Below are positions 7,606-15,672 of a stretch of DNA of 64,000 bases, in pieces. Both the position numbers and the translations under genes were made by a program. The DNA is from Nocardia macrotermitis (GTDB taxonomy: Bacteria > Actinomycetota > Actinomycetes > Mycobacteriales > Mycobacteriaceae). The stretch is from positions 123,141 to 187,140 of the forward strand of contig NZ_WEGK01000015.1 of assembly GCF_009604405.1 (NCBI RefSeq). The letters run 5' to 3'. Under the pieces are notes generated by a model. That model saw only the letters and a program-made list of their open reading frames with translations, was not told the origin of the DNA and ran no database searches. How positions within the stretch are numbered: position 1 is the stretch's first letter; each line of letters begins with the position of its first letter.

Positions 7606-9290
7606 TGATGCTCAGCGAACAGCACACGGTCGACCTCCGGCATCTGGCCGGGCCACTGTGGCGCGCATTCGTGCCGATGATCGCCGCGGCCGTGATCGCG
7701 CTGCCCCTGCTCACCGCCGCCGAGGCGGTCGTCACCGCCGTACTCGCGACGGTCGTGGTCCTGACCGTCGCGATGATCGCCGTCGGCGTGCACCGACATC
7801 GCCCGCCCGCCCCGATGCCGTGGTATCTGCTGGCCGGGTCGGCGGTGCTGTTCGGTTTCGGGATCACGCTGCGCGATCTCATCCCCGACGAGAACTACCT
7901 GTTCGACGACATGTTCACGCTGTCCGGATACGCCGGGGTGCTGCTCGCCGCGCTGCTGTGGCTCGCGCCGCGCCGCGTGCACGGCGGCGGCAACGATCTG
8001 CTGCTTGACTCCGGGCTGATCGGCCTGGGCGCGCTGCTGGCCTCCTGGACGTTCCTGATCTCGCCGATCCTGAGCAGCGGCCACGGTGCCAGCGCGGTGA
8101 TCGCGGCCTGCTACCCGATCATCGACGCGCTGCTGCTGACCGTGGTCACGCATTCGGTGGTCACCGGGATGCGCTCGGAAACCTCACTGCGCCTTGTGCA
8201 TACGAGTCTGCTCGCGATCCTGATCGCCGATTTCGGCTACAACCTGGTGGCGGCCGGATCGATCCATCCGCCGTTCCAGATCCTGTTGATTCCGTTGCTG
8301 GGCGCGTACCTGTTGGTCGGGTTGGCGGCGCTGCATCCGACCATGGTCACCATCGGGCAGCAGCAGCGCGTCCGGCCCGAGCAGTCGCGGCAGCGGGCCA
8401 GTTGTATCGCGGTCGCGCTGGTGGTGGCCTCGCTGGTGCCGACCATGGGGCATCGGTCCGGCGTGGTGGATCGGGTGGTGATCTCCACGCTGTTGGCCGG
8501 GCTGTTGATCGGCGTGCTGGCGCGCAGTGAGCGCGCGATCGGGCGCAGTGCCCGCAGCGAACGGCGGGCGCAGTACCAGGCCGACCACGACATGCTCACC
8601 GGCCTGCTGAACCGCTCGGCGCTGCTGCGCGCACCCGCCCGCAATCACGAGCGCTGGGCCGGGCGCACGCTGTGCCTGCTGTTCATCGATCTGGACGGTT
8701 TCAAATCCGTCAACGACAACTACGGCCACGCCATCGGGGACGAACTGATCGCCAATGCCGCGGCCCGGATCCGGCGCGTCATCCGGCACGACGATGTGGC
8801 CGCCCGCTACGGCGGCGACGAGTTCGTCGTGCTGACCTGCGCGAACCGCTCCGATACCGCAACCCTCGCCGAACGTCTGATCGCCGCGTTCGGCAATCCC
8901 TTCGAACTCAGCGTCGGCGCGGTCTCGATCACGGCCAGTATCGGCATCGCCGTCGGCTCCACCCGACCGGCCGGTTCGGTGCACGAGATCCGCGGCCGCA
9001 CCGGGCGGTCGCCGGAATCCGCCCCTGTCGAGGCAACCTGCCCCGTCGAGACGACCGACCCCGATCACCGGGAAGAGGTCGCGGCGCCGACCCCGCCGCA
9101 GCCTGCCACCGCCGAGACCTCGGTGTACGACCTACTGCGCGAAGCGGATTCGGCCATGTACCACGCCAAGGAATACACCCTCGGCTACGTCTTCCACGAC
9201 GAGATGCGGCACCACGGCCACCCGGAATCCCGCCGCGTCTGGCGTCGCGACGGTCGCAAGTCCCGCGAATCCCGCGAGACCGCCGTCTAG
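7605..9290 (+). CDS. Membrane-bound diguanylate cyclase (GGDEF)
   Basis: 561 residues. The N-terminal ~310 residues hold eight or more transmembrane helices forming a membrane sensor. The C-terminal GGDEF domain is intact: LFIDLDGFKSVNDNYGHAIG and then RYGGDEFVVL near residue 404. RHDD sits five residues before GGDEF, as in the RxxD inhibitory site, so product inhibition by c-di-GMP is likely. Unusually, about 48 Pro/Glu/Thr-rich residues are inserted between SIGIAVGS and the terminal helix YDLLREADSAMYHAKE. The ATG overlaps the previous stop by 1 bp, making it the third gene of a coupled operon. It makes c-di-GMP from two GTP at the membrane. Confidence 0.9.
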   Translation: MMLSEQHTVDLRHLAGPLWRAFVPMIAAAVIALPLLTAAEAVVTAVLATVVVLTVAMIAVGVHRHRPPAPMPWYLLAGSAVLFGFGITLRDLIPDENYLFDDMFTLSGYAGVLLAALLWLAPRRVHGGGNDLLLDSGLIGLGALLASWTFLISPILSSGHGASAVIAACYPIIDALLLTVVTHSVVTGMRSETSLRLVHTSLLAILIADFGYNLVAAGSIHPPFQILLIPLLGAYLLVGLAALHPTMVTIGQQQRVRPEQSRQRASCIAVALVVASLVPTMGHRSGVVDRVVISTLLAGLLIGVLARSERAIGRSARSERRAQYQADHDMLTGLLNRSALLRAPARNHERWAGRTLCLLFIDLDGFKSVNDNYGHAIGDELIANAAARIRRVIRHDDVAARYGGDEFVVLTCANRSDTATLAERLIAAFGNPFELSVGAVSITASIGIAVGSTRPAGSVHEIRGRTGRSPESAPVEATCPVETTDPDHREEVAAPTPPQPATAETSVYDLLREADSAMYHAKEYTLGYVFHDEMRHHGHPESRRVWRRDGRKSRESRETAV

Positions 9291-9553
9291 CCGAGGCGAT
9301 ACCGAGTAACCGATACCGCTCGAGCAAGGACACAACCGCGGCAGCCGGACGCGGCCACAGCCTGCCGGATCGCGCACACCTGCGGGCGGCTCGCAGCACC
9401 GCCGGGCCGAATCGCGGCGAACGACAGTCGGATCCCGGCCACCAGGTCACCAGGTAGTTCGCAGCGGCACTGATTGAACGTGGCGACAGGCGGCCGGATC
9501 ACCGCGTGTCGGCCGAACCACGGTATCGGCGGGACCGAATCGCGGTATCGGCG

Positions 9554-10015
9554 TCAGGCTGGCGTGGTTTCCAGGTCTTCGGCGACGGCGGCGAGGACGC
9601 GGTGCAGGACCGGGGCTTCGCCGTCGCCGAGGTAGCGGGCGAAGTGGCCGCGGACGCCGCGGACGTGGGTGGGCCAGGCGGCTCGGAGGGCCTGCATGCC
9701 CTCGGGTGTGAGCGTTACCAAGGTCGCGCGGCGGTTGGCGGGGTCGATGCGGCGTTCGGCGTAACCGGCCTTTTCCAGGCCGTCGACGATGCGGGTCAGG
9801 CCGCTGGCGCTGTAGAGCAGGGCGGCGGCCAGATTACGCATGTACATCGCCTGGCCGGGGGCCTCGGACAGCTGCACCAGCGCGTCGTAGGTCAGCAGCG
9901 TCATGCCGTGTTCGGCGCGCAGTTCGGCGTCGAGCGTGCGGGTGAGCAGGGCGTGCGAACGCAGGTAGGACCGCCACGCACTTTCCTCGTCGGTGCTCAA
10001 CGCTGTGACCTCCAT
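9554..10015 (-). CDS. MarR-family transcriptional regulator
   Basis: 153 residues from ATG 10015, chosen for GAAGGAGA upstream; a longer frame to 10063 lacks a ribosome site. A typical MarR winged helix lies in the middle: AEHGMTLLTYDALVQLSEAP, then MRNLAAALLYSASGLTRIVDGLEKAGYAERR with the wing RIDPANRRATLVTLTPEG. MarR proteins bind palindromes as dimers and release on binding phenolic or other ligands. It is divergent from the NTF2-like gene at 10181 with a 165-bp gap, so that gene is the likely co-regulated partner. Confidence 0.9.
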   Translation of the reverse strand: MEVTALSTDEESAWRSYLRSHALLTRTLDAELRAEHGMTLLTYDALVQLSEAPGQAMYMRNLAAALLYSASGLTRIVDGLEKAGYAERRIDPANRRATLVTLTPEGMQALRAAWPTHVRGVRGHFARYLGDGEAPVLHRVLAAVAEDLETTPA

Positions 10016-10180
10016 GCCCACGTCTCCTTCGTCGATTTCGCACTCGGACAATACACCCCGCAAAACTCCATACGGATATATTACGCACGCGAACAGTTGC
10101 TACGTCGAGTGTTGTGATGCATAGTGTTCGTATTCGTAGCGATACGCGTCACACGGACGCCGTACCCGAGGAGTTCTGCT

Positions 10181-10570
10181 TTGACCGACGCACCCCTCCC
10201 CCCACTGCTGACCGCACAGGTGAAGGCCGTGCTGGACCGTTACGACACCGCGCTGGCCAGCGGCGACAGCGCCGCGGTCACAGCCACGTTCGCGGAATTC
10301 GGTGCGTGCTACCCCGGCGACGACACCGCCGCCTTCGGCACCGACATCGGCCCCCACTACCGCCAGGTCTGCGCCACCGCGCGCCCACCCCTGCGCCGCC
10401 GCGTCCACGACATCGCCTCCGGCGGCGACGTCGTCTTCGTCACCACCACCGTGACCCCCACGCAGGAAACCGCCCCCACCACCCCGACCGGCGAACTGTT
10501 CATCCTGCGTCGCCGCGCCAAACAGTGGGCGATCCTCGCCCACCTCGGCTCACCCGGCCCCACCCCGTAA
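10181..10570 (+). CDS. NTF2-like (SnoaL/DUF4440-type) small protein
   Basis: 129 residues if translation begins at TTG 10181, preferred because GAGGAG lies 6 bp upstream. A start at 10124 would add an Arg-rich stretch that does not fit the family. The pattern is cone-fold, NTF2-like: VKAVLDRYDTALASGD at the N-terminal helix, FGTDIGPHYRQ in the middle, then strands DVVFVTTTV and GELFILRRRAKQWAILAHLG. Members are small enzymes or binding proteins and often act on reactive species; no function can be assigned. It is divergent from the MarR regulator. Confidence 0.65.
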   Translation: MTDAPLPPLLTAQVKAVLDRYDTALASGDSAAVTATFAEFGACYPGDDTAAFGTDIGPHYRQVCATARPPLRRRVHDIASGGDVVFVTTTVTPTQETAPTTPTGELFILRRRAKQWAILAHLGSPGPTP

Positions 10571-10738
10571 CCAGCCGCCACACCCCACCCGGCGACAGCG
10601 GCGAAAGCCTTGCGCCGCTTGCGAACCCACCGTTCGGTCCGAACGGTGCCGGCCGCATCCCCCTGGATAGCGGCCGCACGTGTCCACGGCACGCCGAGTC
10701 GGAGCGGGGACCCCGCGCCCCGACGGCGGCGCGCGGTT

Positions 10739-11503
10739 CTAGCCCGAGAGTTCGTCGAGGAGGCGGCGGGCCTGCTCGAGTTCGGACTGGAGTTGTTCGA
10801 CCTTGACGCGCTGGGAATTGCGCACCGACTCCAGGACGGAGTCGACGACCTCGGCGACCTCGGGGTGCAGGAGTTTGGCGGCCTGGGCCACCGAGGAGCC
10901 CGCGACCGTGAGGCCGCGGACGGTGCGCTTCTTGCCGTTGACGACGTCGACGGTCCACTCCCCCTCGGCGGTACCCGACAACGTCACGGTGACCTCCGCG
11001 GGCTTGGCCTTGCGGGCGGGGGCGGCCTTGGCGGGGCGGGCGGGCTGCTTGGCGGCGGTCTTGACGCTCTCGTCGGACTCGGGTGCAGCGGGCTTGGCGG
11101 GCGCGGGCTTCGACGCGGCCGGGGCCGGTTGCGCGGGGGCCGGACTCTCCGGGGCCGGGCTCGGCGGCTGCGGCGACGGGGTGACGGACGACGGCATGCT
11201 CACTGGGGTGTCCTTCCTGGGTTTCGCGACGGTCGCGGGCGCGGTGCGCCGGGCCGGTTTGGTCAGCGTCACTTCGGTGGGCGAGAACGACAGCACATCC
11301 TTGGAACCGGTGGGCCGCACCTGGAGGAAATCGCCGTCGGCGGGATCACCGAGGGCGAGTACCTTGCCCGATCTACCCTCGGGCACGCCGACCGCCTCCG
11401 AGGTGAACCACACCATCGGTGGGCGATCCGCGGCGAGGTCCGCGGCGATCTGCCGAATTTCAGTGTCGGACAACGGCTGCGGCTTCGTTCGACGCGATGA
11501 CAT
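10739..11503 (-). CDS. Conserved actinobacterial protein with Ala/Pro linker (DUF6319-like)
   Basis: 254 residues from ATG 11503. The N-terminal domain (about residues 1-85) includes DRPPMVWFTSEAVGVPEGRS, GKVLALGDPADGDFLQVRP and VLSFSPTEVTL, a compact beta-rich fold. A long Ala/Pro/Lys-rich linker (about 90-185) follows. The C-terminal domain starts AEVTVTLSGTAEGEWTVDVV and ends in a coiled coil, VEQLQSELEQARRLLDELSG. There is no signal peptide or membrane segment. The architecture resembles DUF6319 proteins of Nocardia and Rhodococcus, named from memory. The basic linker could touch nucleic acid. Function is unknown. Confidence 0.65.
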   Translation of the reverse strand: MSSRRTKPQPLSDTEIRQIAADLAADRPPMVWFTSEAVGVPEGRSGKVLALGDPADGDFLQVRPTGSKDVLSFSPTEVTLTKPARRTAPATVAKPRKDTPVSMPSSVTPSPQPPSPAPESPAPAQPAPAASKPAPAKPAAPESDESVKTAAKQPARPAKAAPARKAKPAEVTVTLSGTAEGEWTVDVVNGKKRTVRGLTVAGSSVAQAAKLLHPEVAEVVDSVLESVRNSQRVKVEQLQSELEQARRLLDELSG

Positions 11504-11864
11504 GGTGCACTCCGGGCGGGTTCGTTGACGTCTGCGTGCCAAGAGCATGCCCCATGGCACCGACAAGTCCACATCGCCGGATACCTCCGGTTACCGCTTC
11601 GACAATTGGCAACATTCGGGCAAAACTCCACTGCGGCAACCGCACCGCCACCTCCGACCTCCCCTACCGAACTCGACCGACCAGGAGAATCGTAGGGGCT
11701 GCGCACAACTCGCGACACCGGGCACCACCTCCACCCGCCCCTTCCCGCACCCATCCCTTGCCGCCCAGCAATCTTCAGGTATTCCTCATCGGCGCGGACA
11801 GCCGAGCCGTAACCGGGTAATGTCCGGACTCCATGAGGAGTCCGGCGACCGGTGGGGTGGTGCG
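11504..11864. other. 361-bp intergenic region between divergent genes
   Basis: No open frame here has credible coding character. It must contain the promoters of the linker protein (minus) and of the MDMPI-type gene (plus). A weak interrupted repeat GTGCC / GGCAC is visible around 11540-11565. Nothing else stands out. Confidence 0.5.
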
Positions 11865-12650
11865 ATGAGTTCGCCGCATCTGCCCGCGTTGCACGACGAG
11901 CGACAGGTCGTCCTCGACTTCTGCCGCGACCTGACTCCCGCGGACCTCTCCGCCCCCAGCGCCGCCGCCGGCTGGTCGGTCGCCGACGTGCTCATCCACA
12001 TGACCGCCGTGCTGCGCGCGATCCTCACCCCGACCGCCGCCGCCTACATGACCACCCGCGACGTGGAGCGCACCAACGAACGCCTCGTCGACGAAAAACG
12101 TTCGCACACAACCAGACAGCTCCCCGGCGAATTCGAGACCTGGAGCCGGCGCGGCATCACCGCCCTGACCGTGCTGACCATCCCCGGACTCGGCGCGATC
12201 CGCATCCCCTACGGCGAATTGGGCTGGTACCCACTCGAACTCACCCCCGCCATGCTGGTCTTCGAATGGCACACCCACGTGCGCCACGACATCGCCCCGG
12301 CGCTGAACCGCCCCACCCCGCCCACCGACGCGCGCCGCATGACCTCGATCCTGCGCTGGCTGACCACCCTGCTGGAACATTCGCACCGGGAGGCGCTGAG
12401 CTGGCTGGACGTCCCGGTCGCGATGACCCTCACCGGTCCCGGCGGCGGCACCTGGCGACTCGAACCGCGCGGCGGACGGCTGCGCGTGCGGCCGGGCCGG
12501 GCCGCAGGGGCCGCGGCCCACATCGCCGCGATGTCCCTGGAATTCCCGCAGTGGAGCACCCGGCGGGTGCCGTGGCGCGCCTGCGCGGTCGCGGTGACCG
12601 GGGACACCGAGCTGGGCACCCGCGTCCTGGACTCGATCAACCTGGTGTGA
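11865..12650 (+). CDS. Mycothiol-dependent maleylpyruvate isomerase-like (MDMPI N-terminal) protein
   Basis: 261 residues from ATG 11865 behind GGTGGGGTGG; ATG 11820 upstream is possible but less supported. The N-terminal four-helix DinB/MDMPI domain is recognisable: LPALHDERQVVLDFCRDLTP, AAGWSVADVLIHMTAVLRAI and FEWHTHVRHDIA, supplying His residues of a possible metal site (HMT, HTH). Related proteins use mycothiol and a divalent metal in the cytosol. The C-terminal half is like the sterol-carrier-type domain that often follows. No mycothiol or aromatic pathway gene is adjacent, so the substrate is unknown. Confidence 0.75.
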   Translation: MSSPHLPALHDERQVVLDFCRDLTPADLSAPSAAAGWSVADVLIHMTAVLRAILTPTAAAYMTTRDVERTNERLVDEKRSHTTRQLPGEFETWSRRGITALTVLTIPGLGAIRIPYGELGWYPLELTPAMLVFEWHTHVRHDIAPALNRPTPPTDARRMTSILRWLTTLLEHSHREALSWLDVPVAMTLTGPGGGTWRLEPRGGRLRVRPGRAAGAAAHIAAMSLEFPQWSTRRVPWRACAVAVTGDTELGTRVLDSINLV

Positions 12651-12795
12651 TCGTGCCCGGCGCGGTACGACTTCACGGTTCACAGCTCCGACCCACACGA
12701 CACGGTTAGCATGCACATGCACGCGTCCGGGGTGATCGCGTGCCGGACGATCCGCCGTGTGAGTACGCGGATCGCGAAGACGTGAGGGGTTGCGA

Positions 12796-13605
12796 GTGGA
12801 CAGGCCGACATGGGCGCCCGACGGTGTCGACATGACGAAGGCGAGCCCGGCGCGCATGTACGACGCGCTGCTGGGCGGCTCACACAATTTCGAGATCGAT
12901 CGCAAGGCCGCCGAGATGGCGAAACAGCTGGTACCAGACCTGCCGCGGCTGGCGCTGAGCAATCGCGCCTTCCTGCGCCGGGCGGTCCGCTATCTGTCCG
13001 AGGCCGGTATCCACCAGTTCCTCGACGTCGGCTCGGGCATTCCGACCGCGGGCAACGTGCACGAGGTGGCCCAGCAGATCGATCCGCGCAATCGCGTGCT
13101 GTACATCGATATCGATCCGGTCGCGGTCGCGCATTCGCGCACCATCCTGATCGGCAACGACCACGCCGACGCGCTCGAGGCCGACCTGCGCAAGCCGGCG
13201 GATCTGCTGGCCCGCGCGGCCGAGAGCGGACTGATCGACTTCGACCAGCCGGTCGCGATACTGCTGATCGCGGTCCTGCATCTGGTGCAGGACCACGAGG
13301 GCCCGCGCGAGTTGGTCGGCGAACTGCGCGCGGCGGTGCCGACCGGTAGCCACGTGGCGATCTCGCATCTGAGTTCGGCCCAGCGTCCCGCCGCCGCGGC
13401 CCGGCTCGGCGACCTGTCGGCGAACCAGTCCCACACCGGTATCCGATTCCGTGACCGCGCGAGCATCACCGCCATGTTCGACGGTTGGGAGCCGGTCGAA
13501 CCCGGCGTGGTCGAACTACCGCTGTGGCGTCCGGAGTCCGATCGGGACCTGCACGAGACGCCGGGGCGCTCGCTCGGACTGGCCGGGGTGGGCCGTAAGG
13601 TCTGA
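12796..13605 (+). CDS. SAM-dependent methyltransferase (PF04672/DUF574 family)
   Basis: 269 residues from GTG 12796 (GAGGGG upstream); TTG 12790 is an alternative. Family hallmarks are present: SPARMYDALLGGSHNFEID near the start, then the SAM loop FLDVGSGIPTAGNVHEVA and RVLYIDIDPVAVAHSR. This family is expanded in actinomycetes and its substrates are mostly unknown. It is separated by only 31 bp from the downstream PAS-GGDEF gene, so they probably form one transcript. The N-terminal 15 residues (RPTWAPDGVDMTK) match the usual family entry and support the start. Confidence 0.88.
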   Translation: MDRPTWAPDGVDMTKASPARMYDALLGGSHNFEIDRKAAEMAKQLVPDLPRLALSNRAFLRRAVRYLSEAGIHQFLDVGSGIPTAGNVHEVAQQIDPRNRVLYIDIDPVAVAHSRTILIGNDHADALEADLRKPADLLARAAESGLIDFDQPVAILLIAVLHLVQDHEGPRELVGELRAAVPTGSHVAISHLSSAQRPAAAARLGDLSANQSHTGIRFRDRASITAMFDGWEPVEPGVVELPLWRPESDRDLHETPGRSLGLAGVGRKV

Positions 13606-13636
13606 TCGGGGGGCGATTTCGGACAGGGGTGCTCAG

Positions 13637-14941
13637 GTGGGTGCGCACGAGCTCGCGGTGCGATGGGCGGACGCGCTCGACGGCGTCGTCGCCCCCACCC
13701 TGACTCGAACCCAGATCGAGGCCCTGCTCGCCGGACTCTGCGAACAACTGCTGGCCGCGTTGCGCGGGGAGCGCGGCCCGGATTCCGCGCGGATCGCCGC
13801 CTCGGCGCTGGTCGCGGCCAACTATCGGGACGAATCCGCGGTCAGCCGGACGGTGTCGGTGATCTGCCGGGACATGGTCCGGGCGGTCGTCGAGACGCCG
13901 CGGGACGGGGTGCGGCCCGATCCGGAACCGGTGCGGGAACGCGCGATCGATGTGGCCGCGGAATTCTCCGCCGGATTCACCGCGGCCCTGCGCGCGGCGG
14001 CCCTGGCCGAACAGGAGACGACCCTCGGCGCGGCGCTGTCGGCGGTGCGGGAGGCGCAGGCGCAGCGGCAGCTGTCCGAGGCGCGGTTCTCGGCCATCTT
14101 CGCGGGCGCGTCGGTCGGCATCGGCACCATCGACGTGAGCACCGGACGGGTCGTGGACGTCAATGCCGCGATGGCCGAGATGTTCGGCAGGCCGGCCGCG
14201 GACATCACCGCGCTGCGGGTCGCCGACGTGCTCGGCCCGACCAATCTCGGGCCCGCCTACGGGCAGTTCCAGCAGCTGCTCGAGGGCGGGATCGACCGTT
14301 TCCGGTTGGAGACCGGATACACCCATCCGGGCGGGCATCACACCGCGATCGACCTGTCCATGTCGGCGGTCCGCGAGGAGAACGGGCAGATCCGTTTCCT
14401 GATCGGCGTCGCGGTGGACATCACCGAACGCAAGGCGCTGTCGGATCGGCTCTGGTACGACGCGCATCACGACCATCTGACCGGCCTGGCCAATCGCACG
14501 CTGTTCTTCGACCGGCTCGCCGACACGCAGCCGCCGATCGGCCTGTGCTATCTGGATCTGGACGGCTTCAAGGAGATCAACGATCTGTACGGGCACACCG
14601 TCGGCGACCGCGTGTTGCAGGTGGTGGCCGATCGGTTGCGGGAGGTCGTCGAACCCGACGGGATCGCGGCGCGCCTGGGCGGTGACGAATTCATCGTGCT
14701 GCTGCGCGACTGCCGGGACGAGAGCACGCTGAACGTCCTGTCCCGCCGGCTGCTGGCGGCCCTGTCCGACCCGATAGTCGTTGCGGGACATACCATCTCG
14801 GCGGGCGCGTCGATCGGTACCGCACTGGTCGGCGAACCACCGCACGATATCGACGATCTCATGCACACCGTCGATACGGCCATGTACCGCAACAAGTCCG
14901 CGCGCTCGCGTCCGGGCCTGCACACCCACCGCAAGCGCTGA
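13637..14941 (+). CDS. PAS-GGDEF diguanylate cyclase
   Basis: 434 residues from GTG 13637. The N-terminal helical domain (about 1-140) resembles the sensor found before PAS-GGDEF in Nocardia and Streptomyces proteins. A PAS domain follows (about 155-280; ARFSAIFAGASVGIGTIDV ... VAVDITERK), then a GGDEF domain with YLDLDGFKEINDLYGHTVGD and RLGGDEFIVLLRD near residue 348. The RxxD inhibitory site seen in the other cyclase is absent (EPDG at that place). No EAL domain and no membrane segments are present, so it is cytosolic. It lies 31 bp after the methyltransferase. Confidence 0.88.
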   Translation: MGAHELAVRWADALDGVVAPTLTRTQIEALLAGLCEQLLAALRGERGPDSARIAASALVAANYRDESAVSRTVSVICRDMVRAVVETPRDGVRPDPEPVRERAIDVAAEFSAGFTAALRAAALAEQETTLGAALSAVREAQAQRQLSEARFSAIFAGASVGIGTIDVSTGRVVDVNAAMAEMFGRPAADITALRVADVLGPTNLGPAYGQFQQLLEGGIDRFRLETGYTHPGGHHTAIDLSMSAVREENGQIRFLIGVAVDITERKALSDRLWYDAHHDHLTGLANRTLFFDRLADTQPPIGLCYLDLDGFKEINDLYGHTVGDRVLQVVADRLREVVEPDGIAARLGGDEFIVLLRDCRDESTLNVLSRRLLAALSDPIVVAGHTISAGASIGTALVGEPPHDIDDLMHTVDTAMYRNKSARSRPGLHTHRKR

Positions 14942-15024
14942 CGCTCTCCCCGACAGGCCACCGGATCCGGCCTACTATTCTGCGATAGCCCGGAGTTGAC
15001 CGGTGACCGAACCGAGGGGATTCG

Positions 15025-15669
15025 ATGATCGCGCTGAACACCACGGCCGAGAATGTGCAGCGGGCCGCGGACCTGCTCGGCGTCTTCGCCTTCGGGGTGT
15101 CCGGCGCGCTGCTGGCGGTGCGCAAGAACTACGACATGGTCGGCATCGCGGTGCTGGCGTGCGCGACGGCGTTCGGCGGCGGCGTGGTGCGCGACGTGGT
15201 GATCGGGGCGGTGCCGCCGGTCGCGCTGACCGATCCGTGGTATCTGGGCCTGCCGATCCTGGCCGCGGCGATCATCTTCCTGTGGCGGCCGCCGCGACGT
15301 CTGGTCGCCACCCCGCTGGATCTCGCCGACGCGATCGGCCTGGGCGTGTTCAGCGTGACCGGTACGGTCACCGCCTATCAGCACGGGCTGGCCACGGTCC
15401 CCTCGGCGCTGCTGGGCGTGCTCACCGCGGTCGGCGGCGGACTCATCCGCGATGTGCTGGCCGGTGTGCAGCCCAGCGTGCTGCGGCCGGATCAGGAGAT
15501 CTACGCGCTACCGGCGCTGCTCGGCGCGAGTGCGGCCGCCGCGCTGCTGCGTTTCGGGGCGCTCACCGCCTGGACGGGCGCGGCGGCGTCGGCGGGTGCG
15601 GTCGTGCTGCGGGTGCTGGCGCTGCGCTACCACTGGCACGCGCCGCGGGCCCGGGGACGACGCGGCTGA
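15025..15669 (+). CDS. TRIC-type cation channel / UPF0126 membrane protein
   Basis: 214 residues with seven hydrophobic segments in two similar halves, the hallmark of UPF0126/TRIC proteins. Glycine-rich repeats are visible: LGVFAFGVSGALLAVRKNYD, ATAFGGGVVRDVVIGAVPP, and in the second half ITAVGGGLIRDVLAG-like residues 135-150. It starts at ATG 15025 with GAGGGG upstream. Bacterial members are trimeric cation channels; a glycine exporter role has been proposed for some. It runs convergently into the peptide-binding lipoprotein gene with a 3-bp gap. Confidence 0.88.
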   Translation: MIALNTTAENVQRAADLLGVFAFGVSGALLAVRKNYDMVGIAVLACATAFGGGVVRDVVIGAVPPVALTDPWYLGLPILAAAIIFLWRPPRRLVATPLDLADAIGLGVFSVTGTVTAYQHGLATVPSALLGVLTAVGGGLIRDVLAGVQPSVLRPDQEIYALPALLGASAAAALLRFGALTAWTGAAASAGAVVLRVLALRYHWHAPRARGRRG

Positions 15670-15672
15670 CGC

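Noticed and set aside
10085..10155. Pairs CGAACA/TGTTCG and GCTACG/CGTAGC in the MarR promoter gap
   Set aside because: The two pairs cross instead of nesting, arms are only 6 bp and spacing is wide, so they are not a convincing operator.
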